A stretch of 64,000 bases of DNA from Pseudomonas sp. TH10 (GTDB taxonomy: Bacteria; Pseudomonadota; Gammaproteobacteria; Pseudomonadales; Pseudomonadaceae): assembly GCF_016651255.1 (NCBI RefSeq), contig NZ_JAEKEG010000104.1:1-64000 (forward strand). Reading direction: 5' to 3'. Shown piece by piece: positions 8,652-17,124 of this stretch; position 1 is the first letter of the stretch; the number at the start of each line of letters is the position of its first letter. Made by a program: the position numbers and the translations under genes. The notes beneath the pieces are model-generated. The model was not told the origin of the DNA and searched no databases. It saw only the letters and a program-made list of their open reading frames with translations.

Positions 8652-8738
8652 CGCCGTTTCACCCCTCGACAGCGGCGGCAGCACAATGTCGAAGGGTGGA
8701 GCGTCGGCACGCAACTGGCTGCTGCTTTCGATCAAACT

Positions 8739-9617
8739 TTACTCGGTCAGCACCTTCCTGAACGTCTCCACCAACGGCCGCAAGTTGATCCGGTGCCAGG
8801 CCGCCCACAACGGCGTGGTAAACGCTATCCACGGGACCTCCCGTAACACCACCCCTGGTGGTGCATTTCGACTCAAGCCTTTCTGAATCATCGCAATCCC
8901 CAGCCCCGACGCCACCAGCCCCAGCGCCGTAAACGGCTCGGTTGCCTGCATGCGTACATCCGGGGTGAAACCGGCGCGGATGCACGCGCTGACAAACTCA
9001 TCACTCGCATCCTGACGTGGTTGCACGCCGATCCATTCCTGCCCGGCCAGATCCTGCGGGCTTAGCATGCTTTGCCGTGCCAGCGGATGGTGCTCCGGCA
9101 GGGCCAGCAGCATCGGGTCATCGAGCACCTGAAAACCCAGCAAGTCCGGGTCGTCATCGGTCGGCGGCTCGCTCACCAGGGCGATATCGAGACTACGCTG
9201 ACGCAGGCCTTCGAGTTGTTCGGCGCAGCTCAGGTTGTACAGCGCGACGTGCACGCCTGGTCGGTCTGCCCGCAGCACGCGCAAGGCATTGGGTAGCACC
9301 CCGGCGTGCATGGCGTTTTCGATGTAACCGATGCACAGGCCGCCTTCCTCACCGCGACCCAGGCGTTTGCCAAGGGATTCCAGGCGGTTGGCATGGGTCA
9401 GCAGGGCGCGGGTTTCGGCAAGGAAGGTCTGGCCGTCGCGGGTCAGGCGGATGCGTTGCTGGCTGCGCTCGAACAGGGTCAGCCCCAGGCGTTCTTCGAG
9501 CTGGGCGATCTGCCGGCTCAAGGGCGACTGGGAAATGTGCAGGCGCTCGGCGGCGCGGCCGACATGCTCTTCTTCGGCGACAGCGACGAAGTAACGCAGT
9601 TGGCGGATGTCGATCAT
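8739..9617 (-). CDS. LysR family transcriptional regulator
   Basis: 292 aa. The N-terminal winged helix-turn-helix (MIDIRQLRYFVAVAEEEHVG, then AAERLHISQSPLSRQIAQLE) is followed by a substrate-binding domain (GLCIGYIENAMHAGVLPNAL ... GLGIAMIQKGLSRNAP). It is divergent from the aldo/keto reductase, SDR and SRPBCC genes, and by the usual LysR arrangement is expected to control that group. An inverted repeat lies in the shared promoter region at 9694-9707. Confidence 0.92.
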   Translation of the reverse strand: MIDIRQLRYFVAVAEEEHVGRAAERLHISQSPLSRQIAQLEERLGLTLFERSQQRIRLTRDGQTFLAETRALLTHANRLESLGKRLGRGEEGGLCIGYIENAMHAGVLPNALRVLRADRPGVHVALYNLSCAEQLEGLRQRSLDIALVSEPPTDDDPDLLGFQVLDDPMLLALPEHHPLARQSMLSPQDLAGQEWIGVQPRQDASDEFVSACIRAGFTPDVRMQATEPFTALGLVASGLGIAMIQKGLSRNAPPGVVLREVPWIAFTTPLWAAWHRINLRPLVETFRKVLTE

Positions 9618-9693
9618 GTCAGACCCTCAGGGACTCAAGTGCTGCACATTATGTCTTGGACGGTCCGATCATCACAATCCAGAATCTGCTCAA

Positions 9694-9707
9694 CGGTCGA
9701 TTGACCG
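9694..9707. promoter_or_regulatory. Candidate LysR operator between divergent genes
   Basis: CGGTCGATTGACCG is an inverted repeat (CGGTC/GACCG) 27 nt before the aldo/keto reductase start and 77 nt from the LysR start. It is placed as a LysR-type site would be, but the spacing was judged by eye only. Confidence 0.45.
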
Positions 9708-9734
9708 ATCTCTGAATACGACGAGGTTTGCATC

Positions 9735-10752
9735 ATGAGCTTGAAAGACAAACTGCCCGGCCAACTCGGTTTCGGTACTGCCCCACTGGGCAACATGTTC
9801 CGCGCGATTCCCGAGGAAGAAGCGCAAGCCACCGTGCACGGAGCCTGGGATGCCGGCGTGCGATATTTCGACACCGCGCCATTTTATGGCTCGGGCCTGG
9901 CGGAAATGCGCTTGGGTGCGGCGCTGGCTGGGTGCAAGCGCGACGACTATGTGTTGAGTAGCAAAGTCGGGCGGGTAATTCTCGATGAGGTCGAGGATGC
10001 CGCGGCACGGGACCTGGGCGAGAAGAGCGGAGTGTTCGAACACGGCCGGCCTAACAAAATCGTCAATGACTACAGCGCCGACGCGACGCTGCGCTCAATT
10101 GAAGACAGCCTCGAACGCCTGCAAACCGATCGCCTGGATATCGTCTGGGTGCATGATATTGCCCAGGATTTCTACGGGGACCAATGGCTCGAGTACTTCA
10201 ATCAGGCCCGCACCGGTGCCTTCAAGGTGCTGACACGCCTGCGTGAAGAAGGGGTTATCAAGGGCTGGGGGCTGGGGGTGAACAAGGTCGAGCCCTGTGA
10301 GCTGACTCTGGACCTGGCCGAAGCGCAGCCGGATGGTTTTCTGCTGGCCGGGCGCTATACCTTGCTTGATCACGACCGGGCCCTGCAGCGCTTGATGGCG
10401 TCAGCGCTGGCGCAGAATGTCGAGATCGTGGTCGGTGGCCCTTACAGTTCCGGGATCCTGGCGGGCGGTGCACATTTTGAGTACCAGAAGGCCAGCCCGC
10501 AGATCGTCAGCAAGGTCGAACAGATCAAAGCGCATTGCCGCGGCCCATGGTGTCGACGTCAAGGCTGCTGCGTTGCAGTTCAGCCTGGCTAACCCGGCAG
10601 TGGCGGCGGTCATTCCAGGTTCCAGTCGGCCGGGGCGGATTGCCGAGGATGTGGCGGCGCTGTCGGCGGTTATTCCTGCGGCGTTCTGGCAGGCAATGCG
10701 TGAAGCGAAACTGGTGTCCGAGCGGGCGCCGTTGCCAACGATGGGAGCTTGA
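9735..10752 (+). pseudogene. Aldo/keto reductase, frameshifted
   Basis: Expected product about 338 aa. AKR signatures: LGFGTAPLGNMF, then AWDAGVRYFDTAPFYGSGLA with the catalytic Asp/Tyr pair, SKVGRVILDEV and LDIVWVHDIAQD. It resembles the D-threo-aldose/L-fucose dehydrogenase and pyridoxal dehydrogenase branch. The frame breaks near 10530-10533: KVEQIKA must join IAAAHGVDVKAAALQFSLAN, which requires removing one base. The C-terminal part ends APLPTMGA. The first gene of a run with the SDR (stop and next ATG only 2 nt apart) and the SRPBCC protein. Confidence 0.85.
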
Positions 10753-10754
10753 AG

Positions 10755-11552
10755 ATGAAAATTGATCTGAGCGAAAAACTGGCCATTGTCAGTGGCAGTA
10801 CGGCCGGTATTGGCCTGGGCATCAGCAAGGCGCTGGCCGAATCCGGTGCAACGGTGGTGGTGATCGGCCGGGATACGGCCAAGGTCGAGCAGGCCCTTGA
10901 GAGCATTCGCCAGCGCGTGCCGGGCGCGCAGGTGCGGGGCCTGACGGCGGACCTTGGGACCGCAGAAGGGGCAGCGCAGCTGTTCGCTGCCGAGCCGCGG
11001 GCGGACATACTGGTGAATAACCTGGGGATCTTCAACGAGGTGGATTTCTTCGACGCGCCGGACAGTGAATGGACGCGCTTTTATGAAGTCAACGTGATCT
11101 CCGGCGTGCGCCTGTCCCGGCATTATGTGCCGGACATGGTCAAGCAAGGCTGGGGCCGGGTAATTTTCCTCTCCTCGGAATCCGGGGTGGCGACGCCGGC
11201 CGACATGATCAATTACGGCGTGACCAAGAGTGCTAACCTCGCGGTGTCCCACGGTCTGGCCAAGCGGCTGGCGGGCACCGGTGTGACGGTCAACGCGATC
11301 TTGCCCGGCCCGACGTTCACCGACGGCCTGGAGCAGATGCTCAAGGATGCCACCGCCGAATCCGGCCGCAGCGCCCGGGAGGAAGCTGACGCCTTTGTGC
11401 GCAAGGCGCGCCCGACTTCGATTATCCAGCGCGTGGCAGATGTCGAGGAGGTTGCCAATCTTGTGGCCTACATCGCTTCGCCATTGTCTTCGGCCACCAC
11501 CGGCGCTGCTCTGCGTGTCGATGGCGGTGTTGTCGACAGCATGGCAATCTGA
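10755..11552 (+). CDS. SDR family oxidoreductase
   Basis: 265 aa classical short-chain dehydrogenase. The NAD(P)-binding motif is SGSTAGIGLGISKALAE (TGxxxGxG type), then DILVNNLGIFNEVDF (NNAG-like). The catalytic Ser is in VIFLSSESGVATPADM, with Tyr/Lys in INYGVTKSANLAVS and a C-terminal AALRVDGGVV. Substrate unknown. ATG 10755 follows GGAG of the upstream gene end, so it is co-translated with the aldo/keto reductase. With that gene and the SRPBCC protein it may form a small catabolic or detoxification unit under the LysR regulator. Confidence 0.92.
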   Translation: MKIDLSEKLAIVSGSTAGIGLGISKALAESGATVVVIGRDTAKVEQALESIRQRVPGAQVRGLTADLGTAEGAAQLFAAEPRADILVNNLGIFNEVDFFDAPDSEWTRFYEVNVISGVRLSRHYVPDMVKQGWGRVIFLSSESGVATPADMINYGVTKSANLAVSHGLAKRLAGTGVTVNAILPGPTFTDGLEQMLKDATAESGRSAREEADAFVRKARPTSIIQRVADVEEVANLVAYIASPLSSATTGAALRVDGGVVDSMAI

Positions 11553-11588
11553 TTTTTTGATTGATTGATGGATTGAGAGAGAACCTAT

Positions 11589-11999
11589 ATGCCAACAGCA
11601 TCTGCAACCATCGACATCCCGGCTTCGGCCGATCAGGTCTGGCAATTGATCGGCGGTTTCAACACGCTGCCGGACTGGCTGCCGTTCATTCCCAATAGTG
11701 AGTTGAGCGAAGGCGGGCGCGTGCGCACCCTGCAAACCTCGGACGGCGCGGTAGTGGTTGAGCGGCTTGAGTCCTTTGATAACGCCGGGAAGACTTACAG
11801 TTACTCGATTTTGCAGGCGCCGTTTCCGGCCACTGATTATCTGGCGACGATCCGCGTTGAGGCTCAGGGCGAGGGTGCGCGCGTGACGTGGTCGGGGCAG
11901 TTTGTACCGGTGGGCGTGACCGAGGAGGAAGTGGTGGCGTTGTTCAGCGGGATTTACCACGGTGGCGTGCAAGCTTTGCGGGCCAATTATCCGGGGTAA
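11589..11999 (+). CDS. SRPBCC family protein
   Basis: 136 aa, a START/Bet v1-like ligand-binding domain. The hallmark N-terminal strand-helix is SATIDIPASADQVWQLIGGF with NTLPDWLPFIPNSELSEGG after it, and a final helix near VVALFSGIYHGGVQAL. Members bind hydrophobic ligands or act as small cyclases; no specific ligand can be inferred. It is 36 nt downstream of the SDR, on the same strand, with GAGAGAACC before the ATG. Confidence 0.9.
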   Translation: MPTASATIDIPASADQVWQLIGGFNTLPDWLPFIPNSELSEGGRVRTLQTSDGAVVVERLESFDNAGKTYSYSILQAPFPATDYLATIRVEAQGEGARVTWSGQFVPVGVTEEEVVALFSGIYHGGVQALRANYPG

Positions 12000-12020
12000 C
12001 CCCGATCGACATGGGGCCAG

Positions 12021-12079
12021 TGTGGGAGCGGGCTTGCCCGCGATGGCGGTGGGTCAGGCAACGCACATTTTGAATGTGC
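12021..12079. repeat. REP half-element plus small hairpin between convergent genes
   Basis: 12021-12045 holds a single family-A REP core (TGTGGGAGCGGGCTTGCCCG CGATG). Next to it, GCACATT-TTG-AATGTGC (12063-12079) forms a 7-bp hairpin. They lie between the ends of the SRPBCC gene and the histidine kinase gene and could act as a bidirectional stop. Confidence 0.65.
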
Positions 12080-12111
12080 CAGCCTCATCGCGATCCATCG
12101 CCCCATGAACC

Positions 12112-13506
12112 TCAGGTCTGGGCAATGGGCGGTTGCCGGCACTCAAGCACCAGCCGAGCGCCGCCCAGTTCGCTTTCACCGAGGTCCAGGGTGAAGCCAT
12201 GCAAACTGACAATCGCGGCCACAATCGACAGGCCCAAACCAAAACCACCCTGCGGTTGCCCACCCTCGGCGCGATAGAAACGCTGGAACACCGCCTCACG
12301 CTCAGCCTCCGGGATGCCCGGCCCTGAATCGTGCACTTCAATCCGCGTCTGGCCACCGGTATTCACGCCACGCAACATCACCGTACCGCCCGGAGGGGTG
12401 AATTTGATCGAGTTGCTCAACAGGTTCGCCAATGCCTCAAACAGCAATGCCCGATCACCGTTCAACGGCGGCAACGTCTCCGGCATGTTCAGCTCGAAAC
12501 GCAGCTCACCTTCCTCAGCCAGTGGCAAATAAAACTCGTGCAGTTCTTCCAGCAACGACACCGGATTCAGCTCGACAAACCCTGAGCGACGCTGCCGATC
12601 TTCCAGCTCGGAAATCCGCAACAGCCCGCGAAACCGCGCCATCAGCGTATCCGCTTCGGCCAGCACCAGATCCAGTTGCGCCGCCTCCTGGGAACCTTCA
12701 CCAGCCTGTTGCTGCATGCGATACAACTGCGCGCGCAAGCGGGTCAGCGGTGTGCGCAAATCATGGGCGATGTTGTCGCACACGCCTTTGACTTCATTCA
12801 TCAAACGCTCGATGCGCTCAAGCATGGCGTTGACGATGGCCGCGAGCATGTCCAGTTCATCACGGCGATTGGACAGCGGTAAACGGTGAGTCAGGTCGCC
12901 GGCCACAATCGACTGCGCACTGGCCTGAATCGCCCGGATCCGCCGCAAGGGCCGCCGGCGCAACAAATGCCAACCGGCAATCCCCGGCAGAATCGTCAGC
13001 GACACGCCCCAGAACAACGCGTGCAAAATAATCCGCGTTACCGCGAACAACGAACCGTTGTCGCGCAGCAATACCAGCCAACGACCGTCGCGGGTTTGCG
13101 TGGCGACGGCATCGCAGCTGTCATTGGGCAGGGTCGGATCATCGGAGTCGGCGCAGTCGGCGAGCATGTGGATCTTGCCGTCCAGTGGCAGGCCCTCGGG
13201 GATCTGCTGTAGCGCGCCGCCGAGGTAGCGGTGCTGATCGTCAAACAGGCCATAAGCGTCGATGCCACGAATGTCGAAGGTCATGCTCGCGGCGAGCGCC
13301 TCTTCCAGTTGCTCACCGCGAAAGTGTGAAAACAGATGCTGACGTTGCATCAACGAATGCTTGGCAAGATTGTCGAGGTAGCCGGAAACCTCGTAATACA
13401 TGACCCCCATGAGGATCGCGCTCCAGGCCACGAACAACGAACTGTACAGCGCCAGCAAACGGCTGCTGGAAGAGCGCCAACCGTCAGACGGGTTCGGCAA
13501 TGACAT
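12112..13506 (-). CDS. Sensor histidine kinase
   Basis: 464 aa. Two membrane segments (about residues 16-36 and 165-185) flank a periplasmic sensor of about 125 residues. A HAMP-like linker follows (RRIRAIQASAQSIVAGDLTH), then the H-box DNIAHDLRTPLTRLRAQL and the ATP-binding N box ALANLLSNSIKFTPPGG, with G1/G2 boxes VHDSGPGIPEAE and GGFGLGLSIVAAI. Its start lies inside the end of the response regulator gene (22-nt overlap), so the two are coupled. The signal is unknown. Confidence 0.93.
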   Translation of the reverse strand: MSLPNPSDGWRSSSSRLLALYSSLFVAWSAILMGVMYYEVSGYLDNLAKHSLMQRQHLFSHFRGEQLEEALAASMTFDIRGIDAYGLFDDQHRYLGGALQQIPEGLPLDGKIHMLADCADSDDPTLPNDSCDAVATQTRDGRWLVLLRDNGSLFAVTRIILHALFWGVSLTILPGIAGWHLLRRRPLRRIRAIQASAQSIVAGDLTHRLPLSNRRDELDMLAAIVNAMLERIERLMNEVKGVCDNIAHDLRTPLTRLRAQLYRMQQQAGEGSQEAAQLDLVLAEADTLMARFRGLLRISELEDRQRRSGFVELNPVSLLEELHEFYLPLAEEGELRFELNMPETLPPLNGDRALLFEALANLLSNSIKFTPPGGTVMLRGVNTGGQTRIEVHDSGPGIPEAEREAVFQRFYRAEGGQPQGGFGLGLSIVAAIVSLHGFTLDLGESELGGARLVLECRQPPIAQT

Positions 13507-14167
13507 AACCTGAGCCCCGTACCGTGCGGATCAGCGGCACGTTGCCCACCGCGTCGATTTTCTTGCGCAGACGGCCGATGTGCACGTCGATGAGGTTGGT
13601 GCCCGGGTCGAAGTGATAACCCCAGACTTCTTCGAAAATCATCATCCGCGAGAGAATCTGGCCGCTGTTGCGCATCAGAAATTCGAGCAATTTGTATTCG
13701 GTCGGCAACAGCGTCAGCACCTGCTCGGCGCGGCGCGCTTCGTGGCTGATCAAATCCAGTTGCAGATCGGCCACCTGCAAGGTTGTCGCTTGCGTCGCGA
13801 CGCTGTTCTGCCGGCGCAGCAACACTTCAACCCGCGCCGCCATTTCATCGGTAGCGAACGGCTTGGTCAGGTAATCGTCACCGCCTGCGCGCAGCCCGCG
13901 AACCCGCTCATCGACGTCGGAGAGGGCGCTGATCATCAGAATCGGCGTGGCCACGCCCATGGTGCGCAGCGTGGTGACGATGGCCAGGCCATCGAGTTCC
14001 GGCAACATGCGGTCGAGGGTAATCAAGTCGTAATTGCCGCTCACGGCGCGGTCCAGGCCTTCACGGCCATTGTCGACCCAGTCGACGTCCAGACCGTGGC
14101 TGCTGAGTTCGGCGACGATTTCCCGAGCGGTTACGGCGTCGTCTTCGATGGTCAATATACGAGTCAT
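13484..14167 (-). CDS. OmpR-family response regulator
   Basis: 227 aa. Receiver domain with TIEDDAVTAREIV, phospho-acceptor Asp in DLITLDRMLPELDGL and Lys in DDYLTKPFATDEM. The C-terminal winged helix has LLPTEYKLLEFLMRNSGQI, then NLIDVHIGRLRKKIDAVG and IRTVRGSGYVIAE. The start is ATG 14167, where MTRILTIEDD begins the domain; the longer upstream extension is unlikely. First gene of the kinase/regulator pair. The promoter region is very AT-rich and is shared with the divergent membrane protein gene at 14436. Confidence 0.93.
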   Translation of the reverse strand: MTRILTIEDDAVTAREIVAELSSHGLDVDWVDNGREGLDRAVSGNYDLITLDRMLPELDGLAIVTTLRTMGVATPILMISALSDVDERVRGLRAGGDDYLTKPFATDEMAARVEVLLRRQNSVATQATTLQVADLQLDLISHEARRAEQVLTLLPTEYKLLEFLMRNSGQILSRMMIFEEVWGYHFDPGTNLIDVHIGRLRKKIDAVGNVPLIRTVRGSGYVIAEPV

Positions 14168-14364
14168 AGGGCAGGCCTTGATCGGTTCAAACGGAATGGC
14201 AGCATTTTGCCAAGAAAACAGCTCGTTCTTTCTAAATAAAAATTCATCCGCAAATGCAATGCATAAAACCCGCTGATATCGACGTTTTGTTGCAATTTGC
14301 ATGATGCTGGCAAGTTCAATTTTTATAAGCTATTGAAAAATATAGTTTTATTAAAAAATCGCGC

Positions 14365-14382
14365 TTGGCACGCCGACTGCAA
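14365..14382 (+). promoter_or_regulatory. Candidate sigma54 (RpoN) -24/-12 promoter
   Basis: TTGGCACGCCGACTGCAA matches TTGGCACG-N4-TTGCAA with one mismatch. The essential GG (14367-14368) and GC (14379-14380) are separated by exactly 10 nt. It lies about 54 nt before the membrane protein ATG at 14436. The flanking region upstream is AT-rich, as is usual around IHF sites. Confidence 0.7.
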
Positions 14383-14435
14383 TTGTTCAGGCAGCTACTT
14401 GTAACAATATCTTTCCTGCCTGGAGCGACACAATA

Positions 14436-15368
14436 ATGAATAGATCCTCGGATGGTTTCTATCCTGCCGCAGAAGAATCAAACGCGCGGTCGGGCGTTTC
14501 CTGGGGTGCGATTTTTGCCGGTGCCGCTGCGGCGGCGGCGTTGTCGCTGATCCTCGTATTGCTGGGCTTTGGCCTTGGCTTCTCGGCGGTTTCGCCATGG
14601 GCCAACGAAGGCGTAAGCGCCAAGGGGCTGGGCATTTCCACGATCGTCTGGCTGGCCTTCACACAAATCGTCGCATCGGGCCTCGGTGGCTACATTGCGG
14701 GCCGTCTGCGGGTCAAATGGGCCAACATGCACGGCGATGAAGTTTACTTCCGTGATACCGCCCACGGCTTCCTTTCGTGGTGCGTTGCAACGTTGGTGGC
14801 CGCGACCCTGGTGGTCGGTTCGGTAAGCAGCATCATCAGTGGTGGCGTGCAAGCCGGTGCCAGTGTGGTCGGGGGTGCAGCCAGCATGGCTACCCAGGCA
14901 GCAGGTTCGGCAGCGGGCAACACCGACAGTGACCAGTATGGTTACTTCATCGACAGCCTGTTCCGTGATGATCGTCCAGCCGCCGTCAGCGATGACGCCG
15001 CCCGTGGCACCGTCACCCGCATCTTCGTACGCAGCCTGAACGACGGCCAACTCGCCGCCGAAGACCGTACCTACCTTGCACAACTGGTTGCCCAGCGTAC
15101 CAACCTGACCCAGGCCGATGCCGAGCGTCGTGTTGACGAAGTGTATGCCCGTACCCAGAAAGCCGTGGCCGACGCCAAACAGGCTGCCAAGGAAGCGGCT
15201 GACACCGCTGCCAAAGTGGCTGCCACTACCACCTTGTGGATGTTTGTTGCGCTGCTGATCGGTGCCTTCTTCGCCAGCCTCGCTGCCACCTTCGGCGGTC
15301 GTCGCCGTGATGCCGTGGTGTATGTCGAGTCCGACGCCTACGTCACTACTACCAACTCGATTCGTTAA
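14436..15368 (+). CDS. Conserved inner-membrane protein (PhnA-like annotation group)
   Basis: 310 aa. It begins MNRSSDGFYPAAEESNARSG, then has membrane segments at WGAIFAGAAAAAALSLILVL, STIVWLAFTQIVASGLGGYI, LSWCVATLVAATLVVGSV and, at the C-terminus, TTLWMFVALLIGAFFASLAA. A long polar stretch (about 155-265) rich in Ala, Asp and Lys, likely helical, lies before the last segment. The C-terminus is basic then polar (GGRRRDAVVYVESDAYVTTT). Function unknown. It has a candidate sigma54 promoter and is followed at 15 nt by a 24-residue membrane peptide. Confidence 0.75.
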   Translation: MNRSSDGFYPAAEESNARSGVSWGAIFAGAAAAAALSLILVLLGFGLGFSAVSPWANEGVSAKGLGISTIVWLAFTQIVASGLGGYIAGRLRVKWANMHGDEVYFRDTAHGFLSWCVATLVAATLVVGSVSSIISGGVQAGASVVGGAASMATQAAGSAAGNTDSDQYGYFIDSLFRDDRPAAVSDDAARGTVTRIFVRSLNDGQLAAEDRTYLAQLVAQRTNLTQADAERRVDEVYARTQKAVADAKQAAKEAADTAAKVAATTTLWMFVALLIGAFFASLAATFGGRRRDAVVYVESDAYVTTTNSIR

Positions 15369-15383
15369 ACCAGGAGAAACCTC

Positions 15384-15458
15384 ATGCGCTCATTACTGTT
15401 GTTCTTTCTCGGTGTGCCGATCCCGATCATTATCCTGATCGCCCTGTTTATGCACTGA
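15384..15458 (+). CDS. 24-residue single-span membrane peptide
   Basis: The peptide is MRSLLLFFLGVPIPIIILIA followed by LFMH. It is almost wholly hydrophobic, preceded by a strong ribosome site (CAGGAGAAACCTC ATG) and followed by a strong terminator. It lies 15 nt after the upstream membrane protein in what is evidently the same transcript. Small peptides of this type are often missed; a role as a partner of the upstream protein is inference. Confidence 0.7.
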   Translation: MRSLLLFFLGVPIPIIILIALFMH

Positions 15459-15480
15459 TAGTCCTGGAGCTTGTGCTCCT

Positions 15481-15513
15481 GCCGCTTCTGCCTCTGGTAG
15501 AAGCGGCTTTTTT
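15481..15513 (+). terminator. Rho-independent terminator
   Basis: GCCGCTTCT and AGAAGCGGC form a perfect 9-bp stem around GCCTCTGGT, followed by six T. It ends the 14436-15458 transcript. The convergent GST gene ends at 15526. Confidence 0.93.
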
Positions 15514-15525
15514 GTTTAAGGGGAT

Positions 15526-16137
15526 TCATTCGATCGGCGTGTCCAGGAAGGCTTCCAGCTGCTCCGCATATGCTGTAAACGCGCTGATCTGTGGAAACTG
15601 CTCACTGTCCACCTGCTCCGGCACCACCAGCCGAGAGAAGCTCCAGGCTACCGCCACGCTGATCCCGGCCTGGTCGATCGAACCATCGGCCTTCAAAGGC
15701 GCAAACTCCAGCTCGCGCTCAAGCGCCGAATATGCCGCTGCCAGTTGTCCCTCCACCCGTTCCACCCAGGGTTCATATTGAATCTCGGCGGGCCGCAGGT
15801 TGCGTTCGTAATACAGCTGTACGGATTTTTCACAGGCGGCCAACGCCAGGCCAGTCAGGCGCAATGCGCGCAAGCGTTGATCGAGTTCGCCGGGCATCAG
15901 GGTCTTGTTCGACCCGGCCAACGCCTCCAGGTAGTCGATGATCAGCGTCGAGTCGATCAGCACATCGCCGTTGTCCAGCACCAGGGTTGGCGCCTTGACC
16001 ACTGGATTGATCTGCTGGAACTGCTCGAAGTGACGAAACACCGAGACTGATTGATGTTCCAGAGGGATGCCCAGGCACTTGGCACTAATGGCCACGCGCC
16101 GCACATAGGGCGAATCGAGCATGCCGATCAGCTTCAT
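15526..16137 (-). CDS. Glutathione S-transferase
   Basis: 203 aa. The N-terminal thioredoxin-like domain has MKLIGMLDSPYVRRVAISAK and the cis-Pro/glutathione motifs VVKAPTLVLDNGDVLIDSTL. An all-helical C-terminal domain follows. The Ser in the first helix (DSPYVRR) is the likely activating residue. Cytosolic; substrate unknown. ATG 16137 follows AAGGAGAG. No partner gene is adjacent. Confidence 0.92.
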   Translation of the reverse strand: MKLIGMLDSPYVRRVAISAKCLGIPLEHQSVSVFRHFEQFQQINPVVKAPTLVLDNGDVLIDSTLIIDYLEALAGSNKTLMPGELDQRLRALRLTGLALAACEKSVQLYYERNLRPAEIQYEPWVERVEGQLAAAYSALERELEFAPLKADGSIDQAGISVAVAWSFSRLVVPEQVDSEQFPQISAFTAYAEQLEAFLDTPIE

Positions 16138-16499
16138 GGATACTCTCCTTGGGGTCGGGCTTATGGGATGCTCAACCTTAGCTCAGGTTGGGCGCGGTGC
16201 AATAGATGTACAGGGAGCCGCCGTTTGTCTTCTATATACAGCCGCTCGACTGAATTTCTTGCTATAAACGCACTCCGATGACCGCTATGAAGCCTGTGTC
16301 AGAGCAGTTTCCGGGCTTTGTTGGACAGATTCCCTGTATTTACAGTTGCTGAGGCCTCAAACGGGCCTTAGACTGCCGCCCCTCGTAAATTGAGTGCCGG
16401 GTGGCGTTTGCAATAAACGATGCCTTTTCGTCGGCCGGACACGGTTCGTCGAAACGCTCCCTAATTCGCCTTAATGCACGTTTTTTTATAGAGATATCA
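16138..16499. other. Intergenic region between GST and dksA2-like genes
   Basis: About 360 nt with divergent promoters expected. It contains an AT-rich stretch near 16225-16285 and several short GC-rich patches. No supported gene, repeat or Zur-type palindrome was recognised by eye. Confidence 0.4.
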
Positions 16500-16904
16500 A
16501 TGACAAAGGACAAGTTGCTGGCCATGCCGGCAGATGACTACATGAATGCCGAGCAGCACGCTTTCTTCACTGAGCTGTTGCAGAACATGAAAGTCGAAAC
16601 CCACGAGCGCATTGAGCAAAACCGCATCGCCATCGAAAGCCTGGACACCCCGGCTGACCCGGCGGACGCGGCTTCGGTTGAAGAAGAGCGCACCTGGCTG
16701 GTGAACGCGATCGATCGCGACCAGCGCATGCTGCCGCAATTGGAACAAGCCCTTGAGCGCATCAAGGAAGACAGCTTTGGCTGGTGCGACGACAGCGGCG
16801 AGGCCATTGGCCTGAAGCGCCTGCTGATCAGCCCGACCACCAAGTACTGCATCGAAGCTCAAGAGCGTCACGAGCAGATCGATAAGCACCAGCGTCAGGC
16901 CTGA
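16500..16904 (+). CDS. dksA2: TraR/DksA family protein, DksA2-like (two-cysteine finger)
   Basis: 134 aa. A coiled-coil region (YMNAEQHAFFTELLQNMKVE ... ADAASVEEERTW) carries the DPAD acidic tip. The finger reads FGWCDDSGEAIGLKRLL ... KYCIEAQERHEQI. Canonical DksA has CxxC/CxxC, while here it is CxxS/CxxA, as in Pseudomonas DksA2, which works with ppGpp on RNA polymerase without zinc and substitutes for DksA during zinc limitation. Length matches DksA2. Start at ATG 16500; the longer frame upstream has no homology. Confidence 0.85.
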   Translation: MTKDKLLAMPADDYMNAEQHAFFTELLQNMKVETHERIEQNRIAIESLDTPADPADAASVEEERTWLVNAIDRDQRMLPQLEQALERIKEDSFGWCDDSGEAIGLKRLLISPTTKYCIEAQERHEQIDKHQRQA

Positions 16905-16922
16905 TTTCGTTTCGTAGCGCTA

Positions 16923-16988
16923 CATCGCGGGCAAGCCCGCTCCCGCAAGGTTTGCGTTGAACCTGTGGGAGCGGGCTTGCCCGCGATG
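16923..16988. repeat. REP element pair (family A), inverted
   Basis: CATCGCGGGCAAGCCCGCTC CC at the left and its exact reverse complement at 16967-16988 give 22-bp arms. Located 19 nt after the dksA2-like stop, it should form a strong 3' hairpin. Confidence 0.92.
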
Positions 16989-17124
16989 CTTTTTATCGTC
17001 TGCACAAAACCCGACACGCTTCTATTGATCTGCTGCAATAACCGCGACTAACGGACCATGGATAATGGCGTTGTAGTGGCGTTTAATGCAGTCACAACAA
17101 TGAGAACAAGCGTGGGGTGTTGAA

